A DNA stretch of 64,000 bases from ZC4RG30 sp965652645 (GTDB lineage: Bacteria; Pseudomonadota; Gammaproteobacteria; Steroidobacterales; Steroidobacteraceae): positions 3,496-67,495 of the forward strand of contig CBFGXE010000014.1 of NCBI GenBank assembly GCA_965652645.1. The letters run 5' to 3'. Positions 56,454-64,000 of this stretch are shown here, one piece after another. The notes beneath the pieces are model-generated. The model did not search any database. It was not told where the DNA came from and worked only from the letters and a program-made list of their open reading frames with translations. The translations under genes were made by a program, and so were the position numbers. Positions within the stretch are counted from its first letter, which is position 1. The number at the start of each line of letters is the position of its first letter.

Positions 56454-57434
56454 ATGACCATCGTTAGCGGCACTGCGGATCCGTTCTCCATGGCTTTCGC
56501 CGCATTGAAGGAAGCTCCAAGCGTAGATCGGTATCTCCTGAAGTGTGATACGGAGGGTCCGTCCACACTTCCTCCCGTGCATCTTATCTTTCCGAAATTT
56601 AGAGAGGACGCTCCTGACATTCAGGCCCTGGCGGAGTGGCTTTGCTTCTGCGCAGTTAACTACGCAATCCCCCTAAAGAAGCGGATGCGGGCGTCCGCAG
56701 ATGCCGCGACGAGCTCCACGGGCGGGGATATGGTTTTTGCGGCGCGCCTGGTGAATGAAGCAAAGCGCGCCTTCATGGAGTTCAATAAGAAGTACCCGAA
56801 CAGAGCCAGCGAAGTTGGCGAGTTGCTCGCTTACGTGGTGGCGTTGCATTACCTGAATGCGCCACAAATCGCTTCCAAGATGGCGCTAAAAACTAGCAAT
56901 AATATGCCGATTCACGGTCTCGACGGCATCCACGCAAAGTTTTCTGACGGCGTGATGACTCTCTATTTTCTGGAGTCGAAGCTCGCGCTGACGTCTAAAG
57001 GTGGAATTAGGAAATACGCCGAATCGGCAGCAAGCTTCGCTGCGAACAGAAAACAGTATTTGATCGAGTATGAAGTGCTCTCAGATCTCGGAAACTTGAG
57101 TGCCTTATCGGAAGAAAATCGGAAGATCGCTCTGGAATATTTGGATGTCTATGGGGCTAAGAAGGACTTCAGGGTTGAAAGATCCATTGGTGTAATCTGC
57201 TACTCGGAAAAAAGACTCTATTCAAGAAAAGAAAAGAAAGGCGATGAAGTTCCGCCGGCCGCGCATGAAAAGGCATTTGCAGAGAGGCTAAGGGGGTCCG
57301 CAGAAGAGTTCTCATCGGCCGCGAAGTCGGCCCTTAAGAAGAAGGGAACAGATCCATCTGACTGTCAATTATTTTTTGTCGCTCTTCCAGATGTAAGAGT
57401 GCTCAGGAGCACATTTCAGGAGGGGATGAAGTGA
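56454..57434 (+). CDS. hamA: Hachiman defence system protein HamA (DUF1837-type nuclease)
   Basis: A 326-residue protein with the C-terminal DUF1837 domain of HamA. The PD-(D/E)xK nuclease-like residues are visible: Glu123 in GELLAYVVALHYL, Asp157 in HGLDGIHAKF and ExK at 174-176 (FLESKLAL), with a following helix. HamA is the effector of the Hachiman anti-phage system, and the next gene is the helicase HamB, which it overlaps by GTGA. A GAGAGGT ribosome site lies before the ATG. Assignment rests on the domain pattern and on the helicase partner; it was not checked by search. Confidence 0.82.
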   Translation: MTIVSGTADPFSMAFAALKEAPSVDRYLLKCDTEGPSTLPPVHLIFPKFREDAPDIQALAEWLCFCAVNYAIPLKKRMRASADAATSSTGGDMVFAARLVNEAKRAFMEFNKKYPNRASEVGELLAYVVALHYLNAPQIASKMALKTSNNMPIHGLDGIHAKFSDGVMTLYFLESKLALTSKGGIRKYAESAASFAANRKQYLIEYEVLSDLGNLSALSEENRKIALEYLDVYGAKKDFRVERSIGVICYSEKRLYSRKEKKGDEVPPAAHEKAFAERLRGSAEEFSSAAKSALKKKGTDPSDCQLFFVALPDVRVLRSTFQEGMK

Positions 57435-59983
57435 GCGCGGACTTTGCGGAGGAGTTGTCGTCCCGGATTCAGTCACATGAGGCTTTCTGGAAGGATCTTC
57501 AAGAACTCCAGAGGTACGGGGTCAGATCTTGCATCGGAATAGAAAGTTTCCGTGCTGAAATTCAATCGGAAATTCGCCCCGATGTGATAGACAGGCTGAT
57601 GTACTGCGCATCGGTGTTTTCGCAGACTTCAGATGAAAAGAACAAATCGCTGGCCCAAACCATTTCCTTAAATGCATTGCTTTCGACATCTGGAAGTAGG
57701 GTTCGGGAGAGGTCCGCAGTGCTGATGGCGCAGATAGGAAACTTTCCCGGTGCAAAATTTATTGAGGACCTTCACGATGCAGCGCCATCGACCCTACAAG
57801 GTTTTCTTGCACAACAGATATTGAGGGGCATTAATTCGATAGAGATTGATGGAAAGAGTGTCCCCTTAACGGATTTCCAGCGTGAAGTATGGAGGGCATT
57901 GCTTCGTTCTGAGCTTACGTCTATATCGGCGCCGACCTCTGCCGGGAAATCTTTCTTGGTAATCGAATATATATGCCAAAAGGCGCTTAGTTCGCAAAGT
58001 TTCACAGCCATCTATGTCGCACCTACTCGAGCTCTTTTGGCTGAAGTAGGGCGAAAGTTTTCAGCTCGCCTCGGTGATCCCTCTGATATTAGGGTTTCGA
58101 CGGTGCCGGGGCTGGATCCAGAAGGAAGAACCAAGCAGATCTATGTCCTTACACAGGAACGACTTCACGTACTCCTGTCTTTAGCAAACGTTTCGGCGGA
58201 CATCGTCGTAGTTGATGAGGCGCAAAACTTGGCGGATGGCGCTCGCGGAATGATTCTTCAGGACTGCCTTGAAAGAATTCGTAGGGTTTCCCAACGAACT
58301 AAAGTCGTCCTGCTTTCGCCGGGCGCAGTTGGCTTTGTCGATGTTGCCCGATTATTGGACCTTGGCCAGATTGATGTGAGGACAACGGGGCTTTCGCCAG
58401 TACTTCAGAATCGCATTCGCGTTGAAGCGATTAGGGGTAATCCAAAATCCCTCAACCTCTCTCTTATTGGCGAAAATTCCGTAACGCCAATTGGTGTATT
58501 ACGCACAGAAAGGGGTGTGGGCGATGCTCGTACAAGGCTTGCCGCGGCCGCACTTGAGCTCGGCGGTCTCGGAGGCTCTCTTGTCTACGCAACCGGACCA
58601 GTCGAAGCTGAAGCAACAAGTAAGCAATTGACCGCAGATCTGGCGAAGGAAGGGGTAGGGGGTCGCGAGGAGCTTTGCGAGTTTATTAAGCAGCATATTC
58701 ATCCTGATTACGGATTGGCGAATATGGTTCTACATGGCGTGGCATTCCACTACGGGCGCATGCCGACATTGCTGCGAGAAGCTCTGGAAAGAGGATTCTC
58801 TGAAGGAAATATCAGGTATCTCGTTTGCACAACTACTCTTTTTCAGGGGGTAAATCTTCCAGCAAGGAGCGTGTTTATTAATACGCCAACCCGAGGTAGA
58901 GGTACGTTGCTCGAGCCCGCCCAGCTCTGGAATTTTGCTGGCCGAGCGGGCCGCCTCGGAAAGGACATTGTTGGAAATGTGTTTCTGGTTGACTACGAAC
59001 AGTGGGAAGCTAAGAGCTTAGATAAACCGGCGAGTTATCTGGTCTATCCTGCGTTGGCTGAGACGATCAGGCGGGACTTTGATGCTGTTGTCAAAGCAAT
59101 GTCAGGGGATAATCCGGTTTCTATTCGGCAGAGCCAGGAGGAGCGAGATGCTCATGCCGCTGCCGGGCTTCTCATGGCACGGGCGTCGGGGAAGCGGACA
59201 TCGCAGTTCCTCAAGAGACTCACCTCGCTTTCTGAATCTCAACGAGCTAGCTTGGAAGTAGAGGCCGATCTTGCAGTCGAAAAGCTCGATTTGCCGTCGA
59301 GCGTGATAGAGAGTAACTGGACGGTTAACTTGCATGGCCTCCAAAGGCTTGCTGCAAGAATGAAGGACAAGATTGCAGAAGGGGAGCTTGAGGACCTCGT
59401 TCCCCTGCATCCGGCGGAACCGAACGCCTATGAGCGCTATAGCCGAATCTTTGGCCGGATTGCGCGGGAAGTTCTTGGAATGAAAGGTCAGTCTATCGCT
59501 AGGTACGGTGCATTTATCGCGACATACGCAGTTCCATGGATGAAAGGAGCGCCATATCCGGTTCTCCTTAGAAAGTGGATAGATTTCAAGACAAAGCGGA
59601 GGGCGGAACCGTCGGTCGACAAAGCGATACGAGAAGGATTTGACTTCTTCGAAGATGTCCTTCGATTCCAGATGGTGCAGCTTGGAAAGGCTTACTTGGA
59701 TGTGCTCCATTACGTTCTTGGAGAAGTGGGGGAGGAGGCACAGAGAGCAAAGGCATTTGACTTTGCACTTGCTCTGGAGCTGGGCGTGTCTACTACAACT
59801 GGAAGGGCATTTGTTGAGTTGGGGGCCTCCAGGATTGCCGCTGTAGCTCTGGAATCACTATTTCCAGATTCTGAATTAACCGCCTCGGAGGCCAGGGCGA
59901 AGCTAAGGACATTGGATCTAAAGGCGGTAGCGCTCTCTCCCGTAATCGTTGGGGAATTGCGACAGTTGAAGCTGGTTGATTGA
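57431..59983 (+). CDS. hamB: Hachiman defence system helicase HamB
   Basis: Superfamily 2 helicase of 850 residues. In order: N-terminal helical region (1-140), Q-like TDFQREVW (147), Walker A APTSAGKS (167-174), motif Ia VAPTRALLAE (196), DEAQ (262-265), motif III region LLSPGAV (294), GVAFHYGRMP (436-445), TTTLFQGVNLPA (467-478), and motif VI GRAGRLG (504-510), all in the Ski2/Hel308-like style, then about 330 helical residues. HamB senses or remodels DNA and controls HamA. The start is a GTG overlapping the hamA stop. Base composition is lower in GC than the core genes, as for the rest of the island. Confidence 0.85.
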   Translation: MSADFAEELSSRIQSHEAFWKDLQELQRYGVRSCIGIESFRAEIQSEIRPDVIDRLMYCASVFSQTSDEKNKSLAQTISLNALLSTSGSRVRERSAVLMAQIGNFPGAKFIEDLHDAAPSTLQGFLAQQILRGINSIEIDGKSVPLTDFQREVWRALLRSELTSISAPTSAGKSFLVIEYICQKALSSQSFTAIYVAPTRALLAEVGRKFSARLGDPSDIRVSTVPGLDPEGRTKQIYVLTQERLHVLLSLANVSADIVVVDEAQNLADGARGMILQDCLERIRRVSQRTKVVLLSPGAVGFVDVARLLDLGQIDVRTTGLSPVLQNRIRVEAIRGNPKSLNLSLIGENSVTPIGVLRTERGVGDARTRLAAAALELGGLGGSLVYATGPVEAEATSKQLTADLAKEGVGGREELCEFIKQHIHPDYGLANMVLHGVAFHYGRMPTLLREALERGFSEGNIRYLVCTTTLFQGVNLPARSVFINTPTRGRGTLLEPAQLWNFAGRAGRLGKDIVGNVFLVDYEQWEAKSLDKPASYLVYPALAETIRRDFDAVVKAMSGDNPVSIRQSQEERDAHAAAGLLMARASGKRTSQFLKRLTSLSESQRASLEVEADLAVEKLDLPSSVIESNWTVNLHGLQRLAARMKDKIAEGELEDLVPLHPAEPNAYERYSRIFGRIAREVLGMKGQSIARYGAFIATYAVPWMKGAPYPVLLRKWIDFKTKRRAEPSVDKAIREGFDFFEDVLRFQMVQLGKAYLDVLHYVLGEVGEEAQRAKAFDFALALELGVSTTTGRAFVELGASRIAAVALESLFPDSELTASEARAKLRTLDLKAVALSPVIVGELRQLKLVD

Positions 59984-60042
59984 CTTGGAGGCACGCTTCT
60001 TGTTTTCCGCATCATCACTTTGAGAAATGCAACTCTATAGTC

Positions 60043-61047
60043 ATGCGCAAATCCGTTCTGTATGAGACCTATTGGCAATTCGCCGCCGAGAGGCATGCGA
60101 TCTACATGAGAAGGATTCATGGTTCGGAGGGTCCGTGGACTTCGGATCCAGTTCTCGGGAGCCACCGTTTCACCAACACCTTCAGGGCTGCCGATCGCGT
60201 TAGCCAGTACCTTATCCGAAATGTTCAATATGGCGGAAATAGGTCGCAAGACATCCGTGAAATCGTCTTTAGAACTTTGCTATTCAAATTCTTCAATCGT
60301 ATCGATACTTGGGAGCTACTTGAGGAGCATTTAGGACCTATTGAATACGAGGCATTCGATTGGCCTAAGGCCAGTTCAATTCTGCTTGCTGCAATGCGCG
60401 CTGGCCGCCGCCTTTACTCTGCTGCATACATTATGCCTCCCCCTAGGCTGGGTCATGCACGCAAACATGACAATCATCTGGCTCTGTTGAAGAGATTGAT
60501 GGAGGACGGTACGCCGCAAAGAATCGGTGGAGCGCGATCTTTGCGGGAAGTCTATGAGTTGTTATTGCCTTACCCTGGGCTTGGACCATTCTTAGCTTAT
60601 CAGTACGCAATTGACATCAACTACTCTTCGGCATTGATGTTTTCGGAGGGTGAATTTGTGGTGGCGGGTCCGGGTGCGCTGGATGGGATTTCAAAGTGCT
60701 TCCCAGGCGCGAGAACGGAGGACGCCGAGCGACTGATCTCTGAAATGAGCGAGCGCCAGCACTCAGAGTTCGCGCGTCTTGGGCTCGAATTCGATGGGCT
60801 TTTTGGAAGGCCTCTTCAGCTTATCGACTGTCAGAATTTGTTCTGCGAGATCTCAAAGTATGCGCGTGTTTCACACCCCGAGATACGGGGCGCGTCTGGC
60901 AGATCCAGAATCAAGCAAAGCTATCGCGCAGACGGTACACCACTCCCGGATCCGTTCTTTCCGCCGAAGTGGAAGCTTTCGACCGCAGTTGCGAAAGCAA
61001 CTGATGCGCGACGAGAGAGGCGTCACGTTCAAGGCGCGCTGTTTTAG
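60043..61047 (+). CDS. Helical protein of the 5-hydroxymethyluracil-DNA-kinase / thymine-pyrophosphorylase group
   Basis: About 334 residues from the ATG at 60043; an ATG at 59980 that overlaps the hamB stop would add 21 unlikely residues. Motifs such as HRFTNTFRAADRVSQYLIRN (41-60), YPGLGPFLAYQYAIDIN (177-193) and VVAGPGALDGISKCF (206-220) resemble a helix-hairpin-helix glycosylase-like fold, as known from predicted DNA hypermodification systems of phages. The P-loop kinase part of phage enzymes is absent. It could bind or process modified thymine in DNA. Family call is from pattern only; enzymatic function not known. Confidence 0.55.
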   Translation: MRKSVLYETYWQFAAERHAIYMRRIHGSEGPWTSDPVLGSHRFTNTFRAADRVSQYLIRNVQYGGNRSQDIREIVFRTLLFKFFNRIDTWELLEEHLGPIEYEAFDWPKASSILLAAMRAGRRLYSAAYIMPPPRLGHARKHDNHLALLKRLMEDGTPQRIGGARSLREVYELLLPYPGLGPFLAYQYAIDINYSSALMFSEGEFVVAGPGALDGISKCFPGARTEDAERLISEMSERQHSEFARLGLEFDGLFGRPLQLIDCQNLFCEISKYARVSHPEIRGASGRSRIKQSYRADGTPLPDPFFPPKWKLSTAVAKATDARRERRHVQGALF

Positions 61048-61087
61048 GGTAATTACCTGATACGTCGCATGCCGCAGGGGAACCGAG

Positions 61088-62266
61088 ATGTCGGATGGGA
61101 GCTTGGCTTTAGACGAGTATCAGGGTTTGGCTCAAGCGTCGGACAAGAGTAGAACGTCTGGAACCGCAAGGATCAACTTCCTCCTGATGGGCCTATACGG
61201 TGAAGTTGGAAGTCTCCTTAGCGAATTGAAGAAGAAGCAGCGCGACAAACATGCGTATTTCGCATATGAGAAGTCGGCCATAGAAGAACTTGGCGACGTG
61301 CTTTGGTACCTCTCGGCGATGTGTAGTGCTATTGGCATTAGGCTGTCTGCAGTGGCGGATGCGGCACGTCTGCCGGTGGTCGAAGGGTTGGTTCTGGGAG
61401 CGCCTAGGCCGGAGCTTAGATTCCGAGAACTGCAACCGCAGACGCGGTTGTTCGGTACCCCGGTGAGCGGGCCTAAGGTTGAGAAAAGGCTGTTAGTCCT
61501 GGGAGGGAAGGTAGGTAGGTTGCTTGAACTTGTGCATGCGGGTAATCCAAGCGTCGAAGAGGTTACACGTCATGTCGTCTTGATTTTCAGAGCCCTCATT
61601 GAAGCTGCCGATGATGCCGAGATTGATTTCGGTCACGCAGCCAGCGAGAACCTGGAGAAGGTGTCTGGGCGTTGGCCTGAGGTGCGTAAGTGGGGCGATC
61701 GGTTCGATAGTTCGGAAGACATCGAAGAAAGGTTTCCAGATGTAATTGAAATCACATTCAAGGAAAGACTTATCAACGGTAAGAAGTTTGTTGTGCAGAA
61801 GTGCAATGGCGTAAACATCGGTGACCCGCTGACAGATAACAGCGCCATCGAGGACGACTACAGGTTCCACGACGTCTTTCATATTTCGTTTGCTGCGATA
61901 CTCGGCTGGTCCCCTGTACTTCGTGCGCTCCTGAAGCGCAAGAGAAAGAATCACCCTGCCATCGATGAGCAACAGGACGGAGCTCGCGCGATAATTACAG
62001 AAGAGGGAATATCCAATTGGGTGTTTTCGCATGGGCTACGGCACGACCTGTTCGCGAACACTGAGTCCCTGGATTTCGCGTTATTGAAAACGATTCGCAA
62101 TATGGTTATTGGATATGAGGTTCAGCAACGCCCTTTATGGATGTGGGAGCATGCAATTTTAGAGGGATTTAGAGTTTTTCGTCTCTTGAAGGAGAATAGG
62201 GGTGGAGTCGTTACGGCCAATTTGGCACAGCGCGCGCTGGCATACACGCCGTATGTGAAGGGATGA
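61088..62266 (+). CDS. MazG-like pyrophosphohydrolase with degenerate second repeat and unique C-terminal domain
   Basis: A 392-residue protein. Residues about 30-90 are a MazG (all-alpha NTP-PPase) domain with YGEVGSLLSELKK and EELGDVLWYL (Glu39, Glu67, Asp70 as metal ligands). Residues about 134-200 repeat this plan (LLVLGGKVGRLLEL ... NLEKVSGRWPE) but have lost the acidic residues. The rest (about 215-392) is a separate domain with YRFHDVFHISFAAILGWSPV and a nearby EEGIS, and an HxxxH plus EE pattern that could bind a metal. It probably hydrolyses abnormal or modified dNTPs. The ATG has GGGGA 6 bases upstream. Confidence 0.7.
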   Translation: MSDGSLALDEYQGLAQASDKSRTSGTARINFLLMGLYGEVGSLLSELKKKQRDKHAYFAYEKSAIEELGDVLWYLSAMCSAIGIRLSAVADAARLPVVEGLVLGAPRPELRFRELQPQTRLFGTPVSGPKVEKRLLVLGGKVGRLLELVHAGNPSVEEVTRHVVLIFRALIEAADDAEIDFGHAASENLEKVSGRWPEVRKWGDRFDSSEDIEERFPDVIEITFKERLINGKKFVVQKCNGVNIGDPLTDNSAIEDDYRFHDVFHISFAAILGWSPVLRALLKRKRKNHPAIDEQQDGARAIITEEGISNWVFSHGLRHDLFANTESLDFALLKTIRNMVIGYEVQQRPLWMWEHAILEGFRVFRLLKENRGGVVTANLAQRALAYTPYVKG

Positions 62267-62898
62267 ATATGGCTGCTGACGAATTTGTTGCGGAGCTTTC
62301 GAGGCTCAGATTTTCTGATTGTTTTAATCCCTACGCTGATGTGTGCCAGACCTATGACCGCCCTGATGCGGTCGAGATTCGTAAGAGAAACCTCGAAAGA
62401 GTCTTGGATGCTGCCCTCGATGGCGGTGTCGATGCCATGTGGGTTGGAAGAGATCTTGGACATCGAGGTGGGCGACGGACGGGACTTGCACTAACCGACG
62501 ACAACACAATTGAAATGCAAGCGAAACTGTGGGGCGTTAGTGGCCTTGCCAGAGCCACTAGGGGAGATGCGATATCCGAAGCTACAGCGCAAGTTGTGGG
62601 GGCGGCTCTTAACAGCGTGAACGCTCGAATATTTCTTTGGAACGTGTTTCCGCTCCACCCCCATGGTTCAGCGGATTCATTTAGCAACCGTAAGCATTCT
62701 CCTCAGGAAAGGAGCGTGGGAATGCGCTTTGTTGCGTGGCTGGTGGAGAGGCTCTCGCCGACGCAACTGATCGCGGTTGGCGGTGATGCTGCGGAAGCCT
62801 TAGGCAAATTCGGGTACGTGCATCAGACGGTTCGTCACCCAAGTTATGGCGGAAAGTATCTATTCCTCAAGGGAATTTCGAAAATCTATGGTACGTGA
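62263..62898 (+). CDS. Uracil-DNA-glycosylase-like protein
   Basis: A 211-residue protein whose start overlaps the MazG-like gene by ATGA. It has the UDG superfamily plan: an early NPYAD segment (22-26), MWVGRDLGHRGGRRTGLALT (59-78) as the first active-site block, WNVFPLHPH (126-134), and VRHPSYGG (190-197) as the late His-Pro-Ser motif, with QLIAVGGDAA before it. It should remove a uracil-like or modified base from DNA, or sense it. The catalytic Asp/Asn pattern is divergent, so the substrate is not known. It closes the cassette after hamAB. Confidence 0.65.
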   Translation: MNMAADEFVAELSRLRFSDCFNPYADVCQTYDRPDAVEIRKRNLERVLDAALDGGVDAMWVGRDLGHRGGRRTGLALTDDNTIEMQAKLWGVSGLARATRGDAISEATAQVVGAALNSVNARIFLWNVFPLHPHGSADSFSNRKHSPQERSVGMRFVAWLVERLSPTQLIAVGGDAAEALGKFGYVHQTVRHPSYGGKYLFLKGISKIYGT

Positions 62899-62916
62899 AT
62901 AGAGCAGCCCCTGAAG

Positions 62917-62937
62917 GCCGCCGACATTCGGGGCGGC
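62917..62937. terminator. Hairpin between the convergent UDG-like and DUF2075-type genes
   Basis: GCCGCC and GGCGGC pair over a 9-base loop in the 38-base gap between the genes. No T-run on either side, so the role as terminator is weak. Confidence 0.35.
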
Positions 62938-64000
62938 TAAAGCTCTGAAATCCCCAGGCTTCGCAAATACTGAAACGTCGAGTGATAATAATCAGGAGGG
63001 CGCGTTGAGTCGTCCGCTGATCCGGGTGGTACGAAGAGAGCCATCCCTTGGCGAGCACGGGTCATGAGCACGCGATAGGCGTTCGTAAGATTCCTGCGAT
63101 TTTCCACACTGTGAATGCTCTGCCACCGGCTTCCCCGAAAGTCGTGAAAGGACCAGCCGTCCTCAGTGCGCCGGAGGTCTGCGTCCCAGGTGACGACAGT
63201 CCAGTCCAGCTCCAGTCCCTGAACTTGGAACTCCGTCGCGCAGTCCTCCAGGTAGTAGCTCGATCGGACGTCGCTGGCATCGCCTAGGAAGTACAGCGCA
63301 GGATCCGCCTCTACGCGAACGTCGATGGCGTGTGGCTTCAGGCGCACGGCTTTTGAGGATGCCAGCAGGCCATAGCGCTGATCCGCGCGTGCCTGGGACC
63401 TGACCCAACGCTTGGCGGCCTCCAGGTCCCGGGTGACCACAATCGGATACTTGTCACGAAAGGAGTCCAGGTATTGCCGCGCAGTGTCTCCGTCGCAGTC
63501 GAGAAGCGCCTTGACGAAGGCAGAGACTTTCTCAGCGCGGAACGATCGCATGGACACAGTAAGGTGTAGGTCATCGAAGAACTCGGTTCGTTGCCGATCC
63601 GCCGCCCGCCGGATGGGTGCGCCGGCACCATATTCAGCGTCCTGCAAGCGATCGGAGACGCAAAGCGTCCAGTTTGAAAACCGGTCCGTGCAGGCATCGA
63701 TCCACGACCCAATGCCGGCTTCGCCGGATCCGATCTCCTGTCCGCCCCCAACGAGGCAAACGATCGCGGCCCATCCCTGATGCCGGTCCATGCATTCAAT
63801 GAGGAACTCCGGCTCCGACTGCCGGAAGTCGGCTATGCCCTTGCGCGTACGCATCCAGCGTTCCGCCTTTTCCCGGTTCCAGGCTCTTTGCGCCTCGTCG
63901 AAGATGACGATGCGGTCGACGGGTGGCTTGTCCTGATCTCTTAGTCCCTCATCCCGAAAGTGGTGGACATTCTGAATGAACGCCTTGATGGGCTTGCTCG
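62937..64000 (-). CDS. DUF2075-type superfamily 1 DNA/RNA helicase, C-terminal part (5' end outside window)
   Basis: The frame is open to the window end, so the start lies beyond 64000; about 354 residues are visible. Walker B is IVIFDEAQRAWNREKAE, followed by VCLVGGGQEI (motif III-like), the SF1 block EFQVQGLELDWTVVTWD and the motif VI NAYRVLMTRARQGMALF. This matches the DUF2075/Schlafen-group helicases often found in defence and restriction loci. Walker A must be in the missing part. GC content is higher than in hamA-hamB, so it may be a separate acquisition. It is convergent with the UDG-like gene. Confidence 0.8.
   Translation of the reverse strand, partial: SKPIKAFIQNVHHFRDEGLRDQDKPPVDRIVIFDEAQRAWNREKAERWMRTRKGIADFRQSEPEFLIECMDRHQGWAAIVCLVGGGQEIGSGEAGIGSWIDACTDRFSNWTLCVSDRLQDAEYGAGAPIRRAADRQRTEFFDDLHLTVSMRSFRAEKVSAFVKALLDCDGDTARQYLDSFRDKYPIVVTRDLEAAKRWVRSQARADQRYGLLASSKAVRLKPHAIDVRVEADPALYFLGDASDVRSSYYLEDCATEFQVQGLELDWTVVTWDADLRRTEDGWSFHDFRGSRWQSIHSVENRRNLTNAYRVLMTRARQGMALFVPPGSADDSTRPPDYYHSTFQYLRSLGISEL

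Larger units (their letters stand above)
56298..64000. mobile_element. Putative genomic (defence) island at the guaA 3' end, left part
   Basis: After the guaA stop the DNA becomes clearly less GC-rich, with A/T-ending codons, and carries defence-type genes (hamA, hamB, a base-modification-type cassette, a DUF2075 helicase). The 3' end of guaA is a known integration hot spot for genomic islands. No integrase or second copy of the guaA end is seen inside the window, so the right boundary must be beyond 64000. Island status is inferred. Confidence 0.6.

Noticed and set aside
59980..60042. Earlier start of the helical cassette protein overlapping hamB
   Set aside because: The extra 21 residues (rich in His, Cys and Phe) do not look like part of the fold, and the ATG at 60043 gives a normal N-terminus; still possible because ATGA coupling is common.

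Overview
The window is high-GC DNA from about 1 to 56.3 kb. Its housekeeping gene order is typical of a Gammaproteobacterium: queA-tgt-yajC-secD-secF, suhB divergent from trmJ, ndk-rlmN-pilW-(rodZ-like)-hisS-yfgM-bamB-der, xseA, guaB and guaA. TTG and GTG starts are common. The genus cannot be named from the sequence; a xanthomonad- or Steroidobacter-like lineage is only an inference. The tkt-gap-pgk-pyk block is in one strand and supplies lower glycolysis and pentose-phosphate exchange.

Layout: 0-17.5 kb holds a LON-domain protein tail, a cAMP phosphodiesterase, the glycolytic block, an exported peroxiredoxin, a patatin, ETF dehydrogenase plus MgtE, PlsC, XerD, a DsbC-like lipoprotein, a 7Fe ferredoxin, a NUDIX hydrolase and a degenerate-GGDEF/EAL protein. 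A tRNA-Leu(CAA) lies at 17.6 kb. 17.7-25 kb holds a double-PDZ protein, queuosine synthesis (queA, tgt), the Sec accessory complex and a TerC protein. 25-31 kb is a complete branched-chain amino-acid-type ABC transporter with an Hsp70-like gene overlapping its end. 31-36 kb has a cytosolic chemoreceptor-like/Cache protein, suhB, trmJ and a small Fe-S unit in which a cysteine desulfurase carries an IscU-like tail. 36-48 kb is the ndk-to-der cluster, an M23 peptidase, a CcdA-CcdB fusion remnant, glutathione peroxidase, an amidotransferase, xseA and a DMT transporter. 48-56 kb has a 1374-residue membrane protein, guaB, two small coiled-coil membrane genes and guaA.

At about 55.7 kb, inside guaA, the codon usage changes, and right after the guaA stop the base composition drops. 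From 56.3 kb to the window end the DNA looks like a genomic island at guaA, a known integration hot spot. The island starts with a Hachiman-type anti-phage pair (HamA nuclease, HamB helicase). Directly downstream on the same strand is a three-gene cassette: a helical protein resembling the thymidine-hypermodification (5-hydroxymethyluracil kinase / glutamyl-putrescinyl-thymine pyrophosphorylase) group, a MazG-type pyrophosphohydrolase with a degenerate second MazG repeat and an extra C-terminal domain, and a uracil-DNA-glycosylase-like protein. A convergent DUF2075-type helicase runs off the window end. The main hypothesis is that the cassette handles modified thymine nucleotides or DNA and creates lesions that HamAB can sense, making one composite defence unit.
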